A stretch of DNA of 64,000 bases from SZUA-254 sp964596065 (GCA_964596065.1 CAZQSM010000002.1:1-64000), one strand, 5' to 3'. Counted from the stretch's first letter, positions 41,205-50,443 are shown. Numbers and translations: made by a program. The notes: generated from the letters alone by a model not told the origin.

Positions 41205-41409
41205 CGTTATCCTCCACGGATTTCCAAAATCAGGGTCGAAATGTAAGTTGATTCATCCAAAATATCAACTAACGCCCGGAAAACCTTGATTTTTAAGAGA
41301 AAATAACATATCCTAGGCCGAAAGCTTTTAAAAACAATCCGATATCCGGGATTTCGATATCTGCGCGTGTCCGGTCCGGGAGGGTCGACACCGGGAGGAG
41401 GAACAACCA

Positions 41410-43683
41410 ATGGCATCATCCAAAGAACACACCCATCTCGAGTTTCGGGGCTTCCTGCGGCAGGCGGACAAGTTTCTCGCCGAGGCAAGGTTCACTGAGG
41501 CGAAGGAGGAGCTTGAAAAAGCAAGGAAGCTCGATCCCGCGAATCCATTCATCCGCGCGTTCGACGAGCGGATCTCGCTCTTCGAGGTAAAGTCCAAAAC
41601 CGCCGCCGGAGACGAACAGCCCGTGGGGGGCTCCGGGAGGGACGCGAAACCAGCCGCGCCACCCCCCGGCCGCGCCCGCAGCGCCGCAGAAGTCGGGGGG
41701 CCGGAGCCGGGCGTCCCGCCGGAGGTGCGGATGGGGGTGGAGGAGGAAATCAGGCGGAAATATACCGAGGAGGTGCGGAGAGCCGAGGAACGCGCCGCGA
41801 AGCTGGTGGCCGAGGAGAAGGAGCTGCTGGAGAAAAATTTCCTGAAGCAGCGGCTCGAAAACGAACGCGAATTCGACAAGGTCAAGCAACGCTACGAAAA
41901 GGAATACCAGGAACGGCTCGCCACCGAGATCCGGAAGACGGAGATGCGGCTGGAGGGGGAATACCAGTCGGAGCTCGCACGCCTGGAGGGGGACCTGCGC
42001 ACGAAACTCCACCAGCAGTTCCAGGCCGACCTGGTCGAAGAAAAGGAGCGGTTGAAGAATGAACTGCGCGGTCTCGCCGACAAGGAACGGCATTCGGCGG
42101 CCGAGATGGAGCAGGGGCTCCGCGCGGCGTTCGAGGCGCGGCTCGCTGAAGAGCTGGAAAAAGCCGGGATGGAACTCCGGCTGCAGCTGCAGGAAACGCA
42201 CCGCCGTGAGGAGGAGAAGCTCAAGATCACGCTCACGGAGGAATTTGAAAACCGGCTGACCTACGAGCGCGACAAGATGAAGGAAGAGTTCGACAAGCAG
42301 CGGAGGAAGGGGGACGACCTCCACCGGATCGAACTCTCAAAGGCGCGCCAGGCACAGGAGGAACTCGAGAAGAAGATGCGGGACGAGTTCAACCGGAGGC
42401 TCCTTGAATCGGTCAGGAAGGCCGAAGTGGTGTACGAAGAACAGGCGGCGCTCCGGCTGAAGGAGGAGCGGGAAAAACTCAGGCACCAGCTCGAAGGGGA
42501 GTTCCGCGCGGAACTCGAGCGTGAACGCAATGCGCTCAGGGTGGAGTACGAAAAACTGAAGGCGTCGCTCGAAGCCTCCGCCGACGACGAATCCGCCGGG
42601 GTCAGGCAGCAGGCGGAGGCGCGGATCCGCGACCAGGTCGACGCGGCGAAAAAGCAGCTCGAGGAGGAACTCGGGCGCCGGTCGACGGCCCTGCGCAACG
42701 AGCTGGAATCGAAGTACCAGATCGAGTACGAGGCGAAGCTCCACGACGAACGGGAGAAGATCAGGAAGGACGCCGACCTGAAGATCGAAGCCGAGACGGC
42801 GCGCCTCGACGCCGGGTTCCAGGCGAAGATCCGCGAGCAGGAGGAAAAGCTCAAGGCCGTCCGGAAGGAGCTTCGGGCCAGGATGGACGAGGAGCTGCTC
42901 CGGCGGATGGAATCGATGGCGTCCGACTACGAGACGAAACTCGACCTGCTGGGCGTGCGACTCCCCGAAACCCGCGCGGAGCAGATGCACCACTACCGGG
43001 AGGCGATGCTGGCCCGGTACGCGAAGGGGGCCCTCGACGTGGAGGACGCGAAGAAGCTCCTCCAGCTGAAGGAAATGCTGGGGCTGACGTTCGACGACCA
43101 CCTGGTCATCGAGGGCGAAGTGCGGTTGAAAACGTACTCCGACCGGATCCGGCAGCTCGTCGTCTCGGGCGCCCTGGACCCTGAAGACGAGGTGGCGCTC
43201 GGGAAGCTCAAGGAGAAATACGACATCACCGAGGAGGAATCGAAGACGCTCGAACACCACCTGCTGGCGAGCTTCGGCAAGCTGCGCGTGAAGGGCCGGC
43301 TGATGGTGGCGGACGACGATCAGCTGCTCCTGAGGACCCTCGAGGACATCCTGGGCGACGCGGGGTATGCCGTGGTCACGGCGCCCGACATCGAAACCGC
43401 CATCGCACACCTGAAGACGACGCCGTTCGACCTGATCCTCAGCGACATCAAGTTCTCGGACAACGAATTCGAGGGGTTCGCCTTCTTCAAGCAGGTCCAG
43501 GGCATCCCGCCGTACGCCGGCATTCCGTTCATCTTCATGAGCGCGCTCTCCGACGGCGTGATCGTGAGGTCGGGAATCCAGCTCGGGGTGGACGATTACC
43601 TCACCAAGCCGATCGAGCCGGAACTCCTCCTCGCCGTGGTCGAGGGGAAGCTGAAGCGCTTCCGCGCGATGAAGCTCCAGTGA
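41410..43683 (+). CDS. TPR-like, long coiled-coil and response-receiver protein
   Basis: A 757-residue protein. The first ~55 residues look like a short TPR-type pair (FLRQADKFLAEARFTEAKEELEKARKLDPANPF). After a Pro/Gly-rich linker, residues ~110-520 are almost continuous charged heptads (many KE, EK, EE runs), a long coiled coil. Near 530-620 come two small helical modules. The last ~125 residues are a receiver domain: LMVADDDQLLLRTL (acidic pocket), LILSDIKFSDN with the phosphoacceptor Asp at about 679, and DYLTKPIE with the conserved Lys. It could be a phosphorylation-controlled scaffold. Role unknown. Confidence 0.83.
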   Translation: MASSKEHTHLEFRGFLRQADKFLAEARFTEAKEELEKARKLDPANPFIRAFDERISLFEVKSKTAAGDEQPVGGSGRDAKPAAPPPGRARSAAEVGGPEPGVPPEVRMGVEEEIRRKYTEEVRRAEERAAKLVAEEKELLEKNFLKQRLENEREFDKVKQRYEKEYQERLATEIRKTEMRLEGEYQSELARLEGDLRTKLHQQFQADLVEEKERLKNELRGLADKERHSAAEMEQGLRAAFEARLAEELEKAGMELRLQLQETHRREEEKLKITLTEEFENRLTYERDKMKEEFDKQRRKGDDLHRIELSKARQAQEELEKKMRDEFNRRLLESVRKAEVVYEEQAALRLKEEREKLRHQLEGEFRAELERERNALRVEYEKLKASLEASADDESAGVRQQAEARIRDQVDAAKKQLEEELGRRSTALRNELESKYQIEYEAKLHDEREKIRKDADLKIEAETARLDAGFQAKIREQEEKLKAVRKELRARMDEELLRRMESMASDYETKLDLLGVRLPETRAEQMHHYREAMLARYAKGALDVEDAKKLLQLKEMLGLTFDDHLVIEGEVRLKTYSDRIRQLVVSGALDPEDEVALGKLKEKYDITEEESKTLEHHLLASFGKLRVKGRLMVADDDQLLLRTLEDILGDAGYAVVTAPDIETAIAHLKTTPFDLILSDIKFSDNEFEGFAFFKQVQGIPPYAGIPFIFMSALSDGVIVRSGIQLGVDDYLTKPIEPELLLAVVEGKLKRFRAMKLQ

Positions 43684-43701
43684 GCGCACCGGGGTGACAC
43701 G

Positions 43702-43730
43702 TCCGGGGGGATTTGTATCTTCCCCCCGGA
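43702..43730 (+). terminator. Perfect 10-bp hairpin between two genes
   Basis: TCCGGGGGGA and TCCCCCCGGA pair around TTTGTATCT, 18 bp after the coiled-coil receiver gene. No U-tract follows. Most likely a terminator or processing hairpin. Confidence 0.5.
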
Positions 43731-43813
43731 TTCGCTACCATTACGAAGGACACGCCGACATCCTCAGTCCGGCGACACGCTGAAATTCCCCTTCATCCAC
43801 AATCGTCACGCTG

Positions 43814-45220
43814 ATGAAATCGTCTTTGCTCGCCCTGCTGCTCGCGGCGTTCGTGGCCGGAACCTCGGCCCAGCCACCCACGCGCAGAAACGTCTCGGAA
43901 AAGCGCGTCACCACGATGGACACGCTCACGTCGATCAGGGAATCGATCGTCGAAAACCCCGATTCGCGTAGCGTCTCGTACGTCCTGAAGACCTCCAACG
44001 AGACGATGGCCGTGATACTGGGCGACAGGATCCAGAAGGACTACGACGCCATCGGGATGCCGGGGGTGACGTACGCGGCGGACGGCTCGCGCTGGGCGTA
44101 CATGGCCAAGGCGGGCGACAAGTTCCTGGTGGTGGTGGACGGCGTCGAGTCGAAGCTGTACGACGGGATCGGGACCGATCCCGTCTTCAGCCCCGACGGG
44201 AAGCGGGTCGCCTTCGTCGCCCGCAGGGGCGAGCGGCAGGTGGTCGTCGCGGACGGCCGAGAGGGAAAATTATACGGCGGCATCGGGGCGATCGGGCCGG
44301 TCTTCAGCGCCGACGGTAAACACCTGGCCTACGTCGCCGTCGACAGCGCGCGGAGCGTGCTGGTCACGGACGGGCGCGAGGGGAGGAGGTTCGACGCGAT
44401 CGTGATGAGTTCCTTCGCCCTGAACCGCGACGGGACGAGGAGCGCGTACGTCGCCGTCGAGTCGGACACGCTCCTGCTGGCGGTCGACGGCAAGCCGGTC
44501 CGGGGCGTCAGGGTGTCGGAGGGGATCAGGCCGCAGTTCAGCCCCGACGGACGGCGCCTCGCGCTCGTCGCGTACGAGGGCGCGAAGGAATTCGTCTATC
44601 TCGACGGCAGCGGCGGGCCGCGGTACGACCGCGTTTCCGACAGGACGATGGCCTTCAGCGCGAATTCGAAGCGCTTCGCCTACCTGGCGCAGAAGGGCCC
44701 GAAGTGGTGCATGGTGATCGACGGGAAGGAGGGGAAGCTCTACGACGAGGTCGGGTCGGGGACCTTTTCGTTCAGCCCCGACGGCGCCCACCACGCGTAC
44801 GTGGCGATCTCCGCCGGGAAGCGGATCGTGGTGCGTGACGGCGTGGAAGGGAAGCCGTACGACGCGATCCCCGGGGGCAACCCGGTGTTTAGCCCCGATT
44901 CCTGGAGCCTCGCTTACGCCGCGAAGGCGGACACGATGTGGAGACTGGTGGTCGACGGAAAGGAGTCGGCGCCCTTCCCCTCGATCGAACCGGCGACGAT
45001 CGTGTACGCCCCGGGGGCGAGGGGACGGGCGGCGTGCGTGGTGTCGACCGGAAGCGGCTGGGCGGTGCTGCTCGACGGGTCGCTGGGGCCGGTGTACGAC
45101 GCGCTGCTCACCAGGCGGGGAGGGAGGCTGATCTTCGATTCGCCGACCAGGCTCCGTTACCTCGCGGTCCGGGGCCAGGACGTCCTGCAGGTTTCCGAGA
45201 CGATACCGCCGCGGGAGTAG
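43814..45220 (+). CDS. PD40/WD40-like beta-propeller protein
   Basis: A 468-residue exported protein (signal peptide to about residue 20, AGTSAQ). About ten repeats of ~41 residues have the form VFSPDGKRVAFVA then a strand then VVDGxEGKLYDxI, as in DGVESKLYDGIG and DGREGKLYGGIG. Repeats of this PD40 type occur in TolB and related propellers. Here each blade also carries a VVxDGxE strand, giving a distinctive double pattern. Function unknown. Confidence 0.75.
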   Translation: MKSSLLALLLAAFVAGTSAQPPTRRNVSEKRVTTMDTLTSIRESIVENPDSRSVSYVLKTSNETMAVILGDRIQKDYDAIGMPGVTYAADGSRWAYMAKAGDKFLVVVDGVESKLYDGIGTDPVFSPDGKRVAFVARRGERQVVVADGREGKLYGGIGAIGPVFSADGKHLAYVAVDSARSVLVTDGREGRRFDAIVMSSFALNRDGTRSAYVAVESDTLLLAVDGKPVRGVRVSEGIRPQFSPDGRRLALVAYEGAKEFVYLDGSGGPRYDRVSDRTMAFSANSKRFAYLAQKGPKWCMVIDGKEGKLYDEVGSGTFSFSPDGAHHAYVAISAGKRIVVRDGVEGKPYDAIPGGNPVFSPDSWSLAYAAKADTMWRLVVDGKESAPFPSIEPATIVYAPGARGRAACVVSTGSGWAVLLDGSLGPVYDALLTRRGGRLIFDSPTRLRYLAVRGQDVLQVSETIPPRE

Positions 45221-45241
45221 CGCGCCCCGCCGCCGGGGTTC

Positions 45242-45766
45242 CTACGCGGTGAGGCGACCGCGGAGGCGGTCGCGCATCAGCAGGAGCTCCTCGCGGACCG
45301 AGAGGTCGAATTCAGCCCTCGCCGCGTATCCGAGACGCCTGCGGATTGCTTCCTGCAACTCGCCGGGGGGCGGAAGGGGAGGGGGCGCGACGAATTCATA
45401 CCCGAATTTGCTCCTGTAGTAACCGAGGTCGTCGATAACCGCAGCGGGAAGGGCCTCGCCCCCCTCGAACGTCCGTTCGCGGAGCGCCTCGCGCCGGTCG
45501 TCGTCGCCGAGGCAGTGCCAGATGACCTCGGCCGCATTGAACACCACCTGGATGTTCCAGTACGGCCTGCACCCGGCCAGGGCGGCCGCCCACCGCGTCG
45601 AGCCGCAGCAGGAGAGGAAGAAATCCCTCGCATTGTCGCCGGACATGGTGTTGAGCTGGTCGAGGGTCGGCACGGGATCGGGGGTCAGGGTATGGGCCAG
45701 GCGTGGCGTGTTCGTTATCGGCGAATGGGCTGCCGATATGGTATCGAACTCCGGCGTGAAAAACAA
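45242..45766 (-). CDS. OHCU decarboxylase-like protein lacking the HPxIG motif
   Basis: A 174-residue protein on the minus strand. It follows the 2-oxo-4-hydroxy-4-carboxy-5-ureidoimidazoline decarboxylase pattern: LDQLNTMSGDNARDFFLSCCGSTRWA, AAEVIWHCLGDDDRREAL, YYRSKFGYEFV, RRRLGYAARAEFDLSVREE. The HPxIG stretch that carries the catalytic His in known enzymes is replaced by ERTFEGGEAL. The protein may be catalytically inactive or have another role. No other purine-catabolism gene was seen nearby. The start (TTG 45766) is uncertain. Confidence 0.7.
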   Translation of the reverse strand: MFFTPEFDTISAAHSPITNTPRLAHTLTPDPVPTLDQLNTMSGDNARDFFLSCCGSTRWAAALAGCRPYWNIQVVFNAAEVIWHCLGDDDRREALRERTFEGGEALPAAVIDDLGYYRSKFGYEFVAPPPLPPPGELQEAIRRRLGYAARAEFDLSVREELLLMRDRLRGRLTA

Positions 45767-45899
45767 ATCCTCCCGGCGTTGGAATTATTCCACCGGTTTG
45801 ATATACTGCACTCCGGGCGCGGATCGCCGGTCTCTCGCCGGCCGCGGGGAACTTCCCCGCTCGCCCGTTGTTCTGAAGAAACGACACCGACCATTGCCG

Positions 45900-47243
45900 A
45901 TGACATCCACGCTTCGAACGCTCCTCGGAACCGCCCTCGCGCTTACGCTCCTTTCCCCCGCCGGGGCACACTCCCAGCGCAGGTTCGTGCTCGAAGGCGC
46001 GACCCTCATCAACGGGATCTTCGACCGGCCCCTCAAGGACCACGTCGTCGTGGTCGACGGCGGCCGGATCACCGGTGTCGGGCGGAGGAACAAGGTCATC
46101 ATCCCCCAGGGCGCCGAAACGATCGACATGACGGGAAAGTACATCATACCGGGCCTCATCGACGTCCACGTCCACGAGGAATCCATGGGCGACTGGCCGC
46201 TCTTCCTGGCGTGGGGGGTCACGTCGGTCAACTGCATGTACGAAAATTCCGACACGGCGATGGAGCGGGAGGCGTGGAGCCGGTCCGACACGCTTGCCGC
46301 GCCGAGGATCTATTCCACGGCGACCATCTTCACCGCCAGGGGAGGGTGGTGGGAGGGTGACGGCTTTCCCGACGACCCGGCCGTGAACCGTTTTCCGGAG
46401 AACCCCGCCGAGGCGCGGGCGGCCGTGCAGGCGCTGCACGCCCGCGGGATCACCCGGATCAAGCTGATGGTCGACGACATGGGCTGGTGCCGCGACCCGC
46501 TGCCGCGACTGCGGAAGATGGACCCGGCCGTGATGAACGCCCTCCTCGACGAGGCGAAGAAACTCCGGATTGCGGCCGAGGTGCACGCGCCGAACCTCGC
46601 CGACGCCGCCGCCGCCGTCGGCGGAGGAGCGTCATCCCTGGTCCACGGCATCATCGACAGGCGCCTCGACGCGCCGTTCATCGAATCGGTGCTGGCGGGC
46701 GACGTGTTCTACGTCCCGACGTTCTCGCTCTACAGCTTCCTCGCGTCGCCGGAGGGCTTCGTCGCGCGGGCGCTGGCCGACAGCGCCTTCAGCGCCGCAC
46801 TCCCGCCCGTCCGCGTCGGGAAGCTCACGGCGCCGGAGTACGCCGCGACCTACCTGGAACGGTATCCGAACCAGGCATACGTGGCCGACCACCTCGCCAT
46901 CCTCGACGCGAACGCCTCGACGATGGCGGGCAACTACGCGCAGATCGCGCTCGGGACCGACATGTGGGCCTTCCCGGGGATCGGGGCGCACCTCGAACTC
47001 GAGTCGATGACCGCGGCCGGGCTGACGCCGATGCAGGCGCTCACCTCGGCGACCTTCCTCTCGGCGAAGATGCTCCGGATCCTCCCGCGGACCGGGACGA
47101 TCGAGCCGGGGAAGGACGCCGACATCCTGGTCCTCGACGCCGACCCGCTCGCCGACATCCGGAACACCCGGTCGATCGCGATGGTCATCAAGCGGGGGAA
47201 AATCTTCACCCCGGACAGTCTGCTCGCCGCGCCGGCCCGATGA
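45900..47243 (+). CDS. Exported amidohydrolase (imidazolonepropionase-like)
   Basis: A 447-residue protein with a signal peptide (to about residue 25, GAHSQ). It has the amidohydrolase metal pair HxH in IPGLIDVHVHEE, further metal-ligand candidates His in AEVHAPNL and LVHGIIDRR, and Asp in LGTDMWAFPGI. The last strand SGTIEPGKDADILVLDADPLADI-type ending is complete. Such secreted amidohydrolases cleave amide bonds of peptides or similar; substrate unknown. Its stop overlaps the next gene's start (ATGA). Confidence 0.85.
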   Translation: MTSTLRTLLGTALALTLLSPAGAHSQRRFVLEGATLINGIFDRPLKDHVVVVDGGRITGVGRRNKVIIPQGAETIDMTGKYIIPGLIDVHVHEESMGDWPLFLAWGVTSVNCMYENSDTAMEREAWSRSDTLAAPRIYSTATIFTARGGWWEGDGFPDDPAVNRFPENPAEARAAVQALHARGITRIKLMVDDMGWCRDPLPRLRKMDPAVMNALLDEAKKLRIAAEVHAPNLADAAAAVGGGASSLVHGIIDRRLDAPFIESVLAGDVFYVPTFSLYSFLASPEGFVARALADSAFSAALPPVRVGKLTAPEYAATYLERYPNQAYVADHLAILDANASTMAGNYAQIALGTDMWAFPGIGAHLELESMTAAGLTPMQALTSATFLSAKMLRILPRTGTIEPGKDADILVLDADPLADIRNTRSIAMVIKRGKIFTPDSLLAAPAR

Positions 47244-48442
47244 GTCCGCGGCCCGCCGATCCGCTCCTCCGGTGGCGGAAGCGTTTCCCGATCCTCTCCG
47301 GCTCCACCTACCTGATTTCGAATTCCCTCGGCGCAATGCCGCGCGACGTCTACGGCGACCTCCGGGAGTACGCGGACACCTGGGCCTCCCGCGGCGTGAG
47401 GGCGTGGAACGAAGGCTGGTGGTCGATGCAGTCGGAGGCCGCCGACGTCGTCGCGGGGCTGATCGGCGCCCGGCCGGGGAGGCTCACGATGCACGCGAAC
47501 GTGTCGCTCGTCCAGGCGCAGCTCGTGTCGTCGTTCGATTTCGCCGGGAAGAAACGCGAGGTGGTCTTCAGCGACCTCGAATTCCCGTCGGTGATGCACG
47601 TCTACCGGGAGTTCGCGACGGACCGCGGCGCCAGGGTGGTCGTGAAGCGATCGGGAGGCTCGGCCGCGAACGCCCAGCAGATGGTGTACGACGCGATCAA
47701 CGAGAAGACGAGGGTCGTCCCGGTCTCGCACGTCTTCTTCCGGAACGGGGAGATCCAGGACGTCCGGGAGATCGTCCGGAAGGCGCATCGCTGGGGCGCG
47801 GCGGTGGTCCTCGACGCGTACCACTCCGTCGGCATCATCCCCGTCGACGTGGCGGCGCTCGGCGTCGACGCGCTGGTCGGCGGCGTGTTGAAATGGCTCT
47901 GCGGCGGACCGGGCGGGGCGTTCCTCTGGGTGCGGCCGTCCCTCCTGAAGACGCTGAAACCGAAAGTCACCGGGTGGATGGCCCACCGGTCGCCGTTCGC
48001 CTTCCTCCCCGCGATGGAATACGCACAGGGCACGCACCGGATGCTCTCGGGGACGCCGCCGGTGAGCGTTTTCTACGCGATGCGTTCCGGCCCCGCGATC
48101 ATCGCGTCGGCGGGGATCGGGAAGGTCCGGGCGAAGTCGATGCGCCAGACCGCGCTGATCGCGGGGGCGGCCGCGCGGCTCGGGTACCGGATGGTCAGCC
48201 CGTCCGATCCGGAGCGACGGGGCGGGGCCGTCACGCTGGACGTTCCGCACGCCTTCCAGGTGGCCCGCGAACTCCTCAGGAGGGAGATCATCGTCGACTT
48301 CCGCGAAGGCTCGGGCATCCGGATCGCCCCCCACTTCTATAATTCCGACGCCGAGGTGCTCCTCGCGCTGACCGAGATCGGGGATATCCTCCGCTCGGGG
48401 GCCTGGCGCCGGCATTCCTCCCGGAGGACACAGGTCACCTGA
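47240..48442 (+). CDS. Kynureninase-like class V PLP enzyme
   Basis: A 400-residue protein. LISNSLGAMPRDV and RAWNEGWW at the start, VVFSDLEFPS, VSHVFFRNGEIQDV, DAYHSVGIIPVDV, and the PLP-lysine region GGVLKWLCGGPGGAFLWVR match kynureninase-type class V enzymes. Whether it acts on kynurenine or another aspartate-like substrate is open, as no other tryptophan-pathway gene is near. Coupled to the amidohydrolase by an ATGA overlap. Confidence 0.82.
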   Translation: MSPRPADPLLRWRKRFPILSGSTYLISNSLGAMPRDVYGDLREYADTWASRGVRAWNEGWWSMQSEAADVVAGLIGARPGRLTMHANVSLVQAQLVSSFDFAGKKREVVFSDLEFPSVMHVYREFATDRGARVVVKRSGGSAANAQQMVYDAINEKTRVVPVSHVFFRNGEIQDVREIVRKAHRWGAAVVLDAYHSVGIIPVDVAALGVDALVGGVLKWLCGGPGGAFLWVRPSLLKTLKPKVTGWMAHRSPFAFLPAMEYAQGTHRMLSGTPPVSVFYAMRSGPAIIASAGIGKVRAKSMRQTALIAGAAARLGYRMVSPSDPERRGGAVTLDVPHAFQVARELLRREIIVDFREGSGIRIAPHFYNSDAEVLLALTEIGDILRSGAWRRHSSRRTQVT

Positions 48443-48538
48443 GGCACGCGCCGGACGCCACCGCCCGGCCGGGGCGCCACCGCCACACCCGGGCCCCATC
48501 ACGCGCCCGTCCCGCTTGTGTCTCATCGGCCGGTGAGG

Positions 48539-48544
48539 TATATT
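48539..48544 (+). promoter_or_regulatory. TATATT box just upstream of moeA
   Basis: GAGGTATATTTTTC, only 6 bp before ATG 48550. If this is the -10 element, the transcript would begin at the start codon (leaderless). Confidence 0.35.
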
Positions 48545-48549
48545 TTTCA

Positions 48550-49746
48550 ATGATCTCCGCGGAACAGGCACGATCGACGATCCTCGAACGGGTTCCCGTA
48601 CTCGGCCCGGTGTCGCTCTCCGTCAGGAGGGCCGGCGGTCACCGCCTCCACGGGGACCTTGCCGCCCCGGTGAACGTGCCGCCGTTCGATAATTCGGCCA
48701 TGGATGGTTATGCCGTCCGATCGGGGGACCTCCGGGACACGCCCGTCCTGCTGGCGATCGCGGGAGAGACGGCCGCCGGGTCCGGTCCCGGCGAGCCCCT
48801 CGCGCGGGGGACGGCGCGGGCCGTCATGACCGGGGCGCCCATCCCTCCGGGGGCCGACGCCGTCGTCCAGATCGAATGGACGGAACGGGCTTCGGACCGG
48901 GAGGTCCGCGTCCTCAGGAACGTCGCGGCGGGGGCGAACGTCCGCAGGGCCGGATCGGACATCCCCGCGGACAGGATCGCCCTCGCCGGGGGGACGCTGG
49001 TGGGGCCCTTCGAGCAGGGGATGCTCGCGTCGCTGGGGGTGGAATTCGTAACGGTCCACCGCCTTCCATCCGTCCGTTTCATCCCGACCGGGAACGAGCT
49101 CACGCCTCCGGGGACGCCACTCGGGCCCGGGAAGATCCGGGAATCCAACTCGCACGTCGTGGCGGGGCTCCTGCGCCGGGAGGGGTGCGATGCGCGGATC
49201 GACCCCATCGTCGCGGACGATCGCGGAAGTCTCGCCGCCGCGTTCGCGGCGCGTCGCGGCGATGACGCGCTGCTCATCAGCGGCGGGGTCTCGGCGGGAC
49301 GATTCGACATCGTGCCCGACGCGCTCGCCGCCGCCGGGGTCGAGATCGTTTTTCACAGGGTGAACATCAAACCGGGGATGCCCCTCCTCTTCGGGATGCG
49401 CGGGGACACGCCGGTGTTCGCGCTCCCCGGTAACCCGGTATCGGCCGCGGTCACCTTCCTCCAGTTCGTGAGGCCGGCGGTCAGGAAGTTGTCGGGGGAC
49501 CCCGACCCGGGCCGCCGGGAAACGGTCCGGGCCAGGCTCGCGGACAGCATCGTGAAGAAGGACGGCAAGCGCCATTTCCTCCGGGGCCGGCTCGAGCGCT
49601 CCGACGGGGAATTGAGGGTGCGCCTGGCGGGGCCGCAGGGTTCGAACGTCGCGTCGGGACTCGCGGCCGCCGACTGCCTCGTCATCCTTCCCGAGGAGAG
49701 GTCGGAATTCGGCAGGCTGGACATCATCGAAGCGGAGATGCTGTGA
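48550..49746 (+). CDS. moeA: Molybdopterin molybdenumtransferase
   Basis: A 398-residue protein. MoeA domain order is complete: an N-terminal LSVRRAGGHRLHGDLAAPVN-PFDNSAMDGYAV with the catalytic Asp, the TGAPIPPGADAVVQIE stretch, MoaB-like core with PTGNELTPPG, SGGVSAGRFDIV and FALPGNPVSAAVTF, and a C-terminal beta domain. It inserts molybdenum into adenylylated molybdopterin. It starts the Moco operon and overlaps moaD by ATG/TGA coupling. Confidence 0.95.
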   Translation: MISAEQARSTILERVPVLGPVSLSVRRAGGHRLHGDLAAPVNVPPFDNSAMDGYAVRSGDLRDTPVLLAIAGETAAGSGPGEPLARGTARAVMTGAPIPPGADAVVQIEWTERASDREVRVLRNVAAGANVRRAGSDIPADRIALAGGTLVGPFEQGMLASLGVEFVTVHRLPSVRFIPTGNELTPPGTPLGPGKIRESNSHVVAGLLRREGCDARIDPIVADDRGSLAAAFAARRGDDALLISGGVSAGRFDIVPDALAAAGVEIVFHRVNIKPGMPLLFGMRGDTPVFALPGNPVSAAVTFLQFVRPAVRKLSGDPDPGRRETVRARLADSIVKKDGKRHFLRGRLERSDGELRVRLAGPQGSNVASGLAAADCLVILPEERSEFGRLDIIEAEML

Positions 49747-49991
49747 GCGGAATCAGGGTCCGGCTGTTCGGGAGCGTGAAGGAGATCGTCGGCTCCGGGG
49801 AGATCGAGGTGTCCGCGGCGCCCGGGGCCACCACCGGGAGCCTCCTCGCCGGACTGATCGACGCCCATCCGCGCCTCGCACCCTGGAAGGAGTACCTCCG
49901 GGTCGCGGTCAACCAGGAATACGCGCCCGTCGAGGCGCCGGTCGCGCCGGGCGACGAGGTCGCCGTCATCCCCCCGGTGAGCGGCGGATAA
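49743..49991 (+). CDS. moaD: Molybdopterin synthase sulfur carrier subunit
   Basis: An 82-residue ubiquitin-like protein ending in the required double Gly (PPVSGG). Landmarks are VRLFGSVKEIVGSGEIEV, AVNQEYAPVE and EVAVIPPVSGG. It donates sulfur, as a thiocarboxylate, to cyclic pyranopterin. Starts at GTG 49743 and overlaps moeA. Confidence 0.95.
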   Translation: MSGIRVRLFGSVKEIVGSGEIEVSAAPGATTGSLLAGLIDAHPRLAPWKEYLRVAVNQEYAPVEAPVAPGDEVAVIPPVSGG

Positions 49992-49992
49992 G

Positions 49993-50409
49993 GTGCCCTC
50001 CCACGCGGTGGACATCGTCGAGACGGCGCTCGACGCCGGCGAAATCCTCTCACGGGTCGCGGACCCGGCGGCGGGCGGCACGGCACTCTTCGTCGGCACC
50101 ACCCGGACCCCCTCGAACGACAGGGCGGTGCGGCACCTGGAGTACGAGGCGTACCGGCCGATGGCGCTGAAACAGATGGAGGCCATCGTCGGGGCGGCCA
50201 TGTCGCGCTGGCCCCTCGTCCGCGTCTGCGCGATCCACAGGGTCGGCAGGGTGGGGGTGGGCGAGGCGAGCGTCGTGATCGCCGTGTCGGCGGCGCACCG
50301 GGGCGCGGCCTTCGAGGCCTGCCGCTACGTCATCGACGCCGTCAAAAAGGACGTGCCGATCTGGAAGAAGGAAGTGTTCGCGGACGGGCACGAGTGGGTG
50401 GGTCCGTAA
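49993..50409 (+). CDS. moaE: Molybdopterin synthase catalytic subunit
   Basis: A 138-residue protein with the MoaE signature: TALFVGTTRTP, VRHLEYEAYRPMALKQM, CAIHRVGRVGVGEASVVIAV, RYVIDAVKKDVPIWKKEVF with the catalytic Lys pair, and a terminal EWVGP. Together with MoaD it forms the synthase. GTG 49993 starts one base after the moaD stop. Confidence 0.95.
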   Translation: MPSHAVDIVETALDAGEILSRVADPAAGGTALFVGTTRTPSNDRAVRHLEYEAYRPMALKQMEAIVGAAMSRWPLVRVCAIHRVGRVGVGEASVVIAVSAAHRGAAFEACRYVIDAVKKDVPIWKKEVFADGHEWVGP

Positions 50410-50417
50410 AAAAATCG

Positions 50418-50443
50418 AGCCCGACGCTTTCACGCGCCGGGCT
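50418..50443 (+). terminator. Hairpin after moaE
   Basis: AGCCCGACGC and GCGCCGGGCT pair (one A:C mismatch) around TTTCAC, followed by TTTCCCC and preceded by a run of A. It fits a bidirectional or attenuating terminator between moaE and moaA. Confidence 0.55.
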
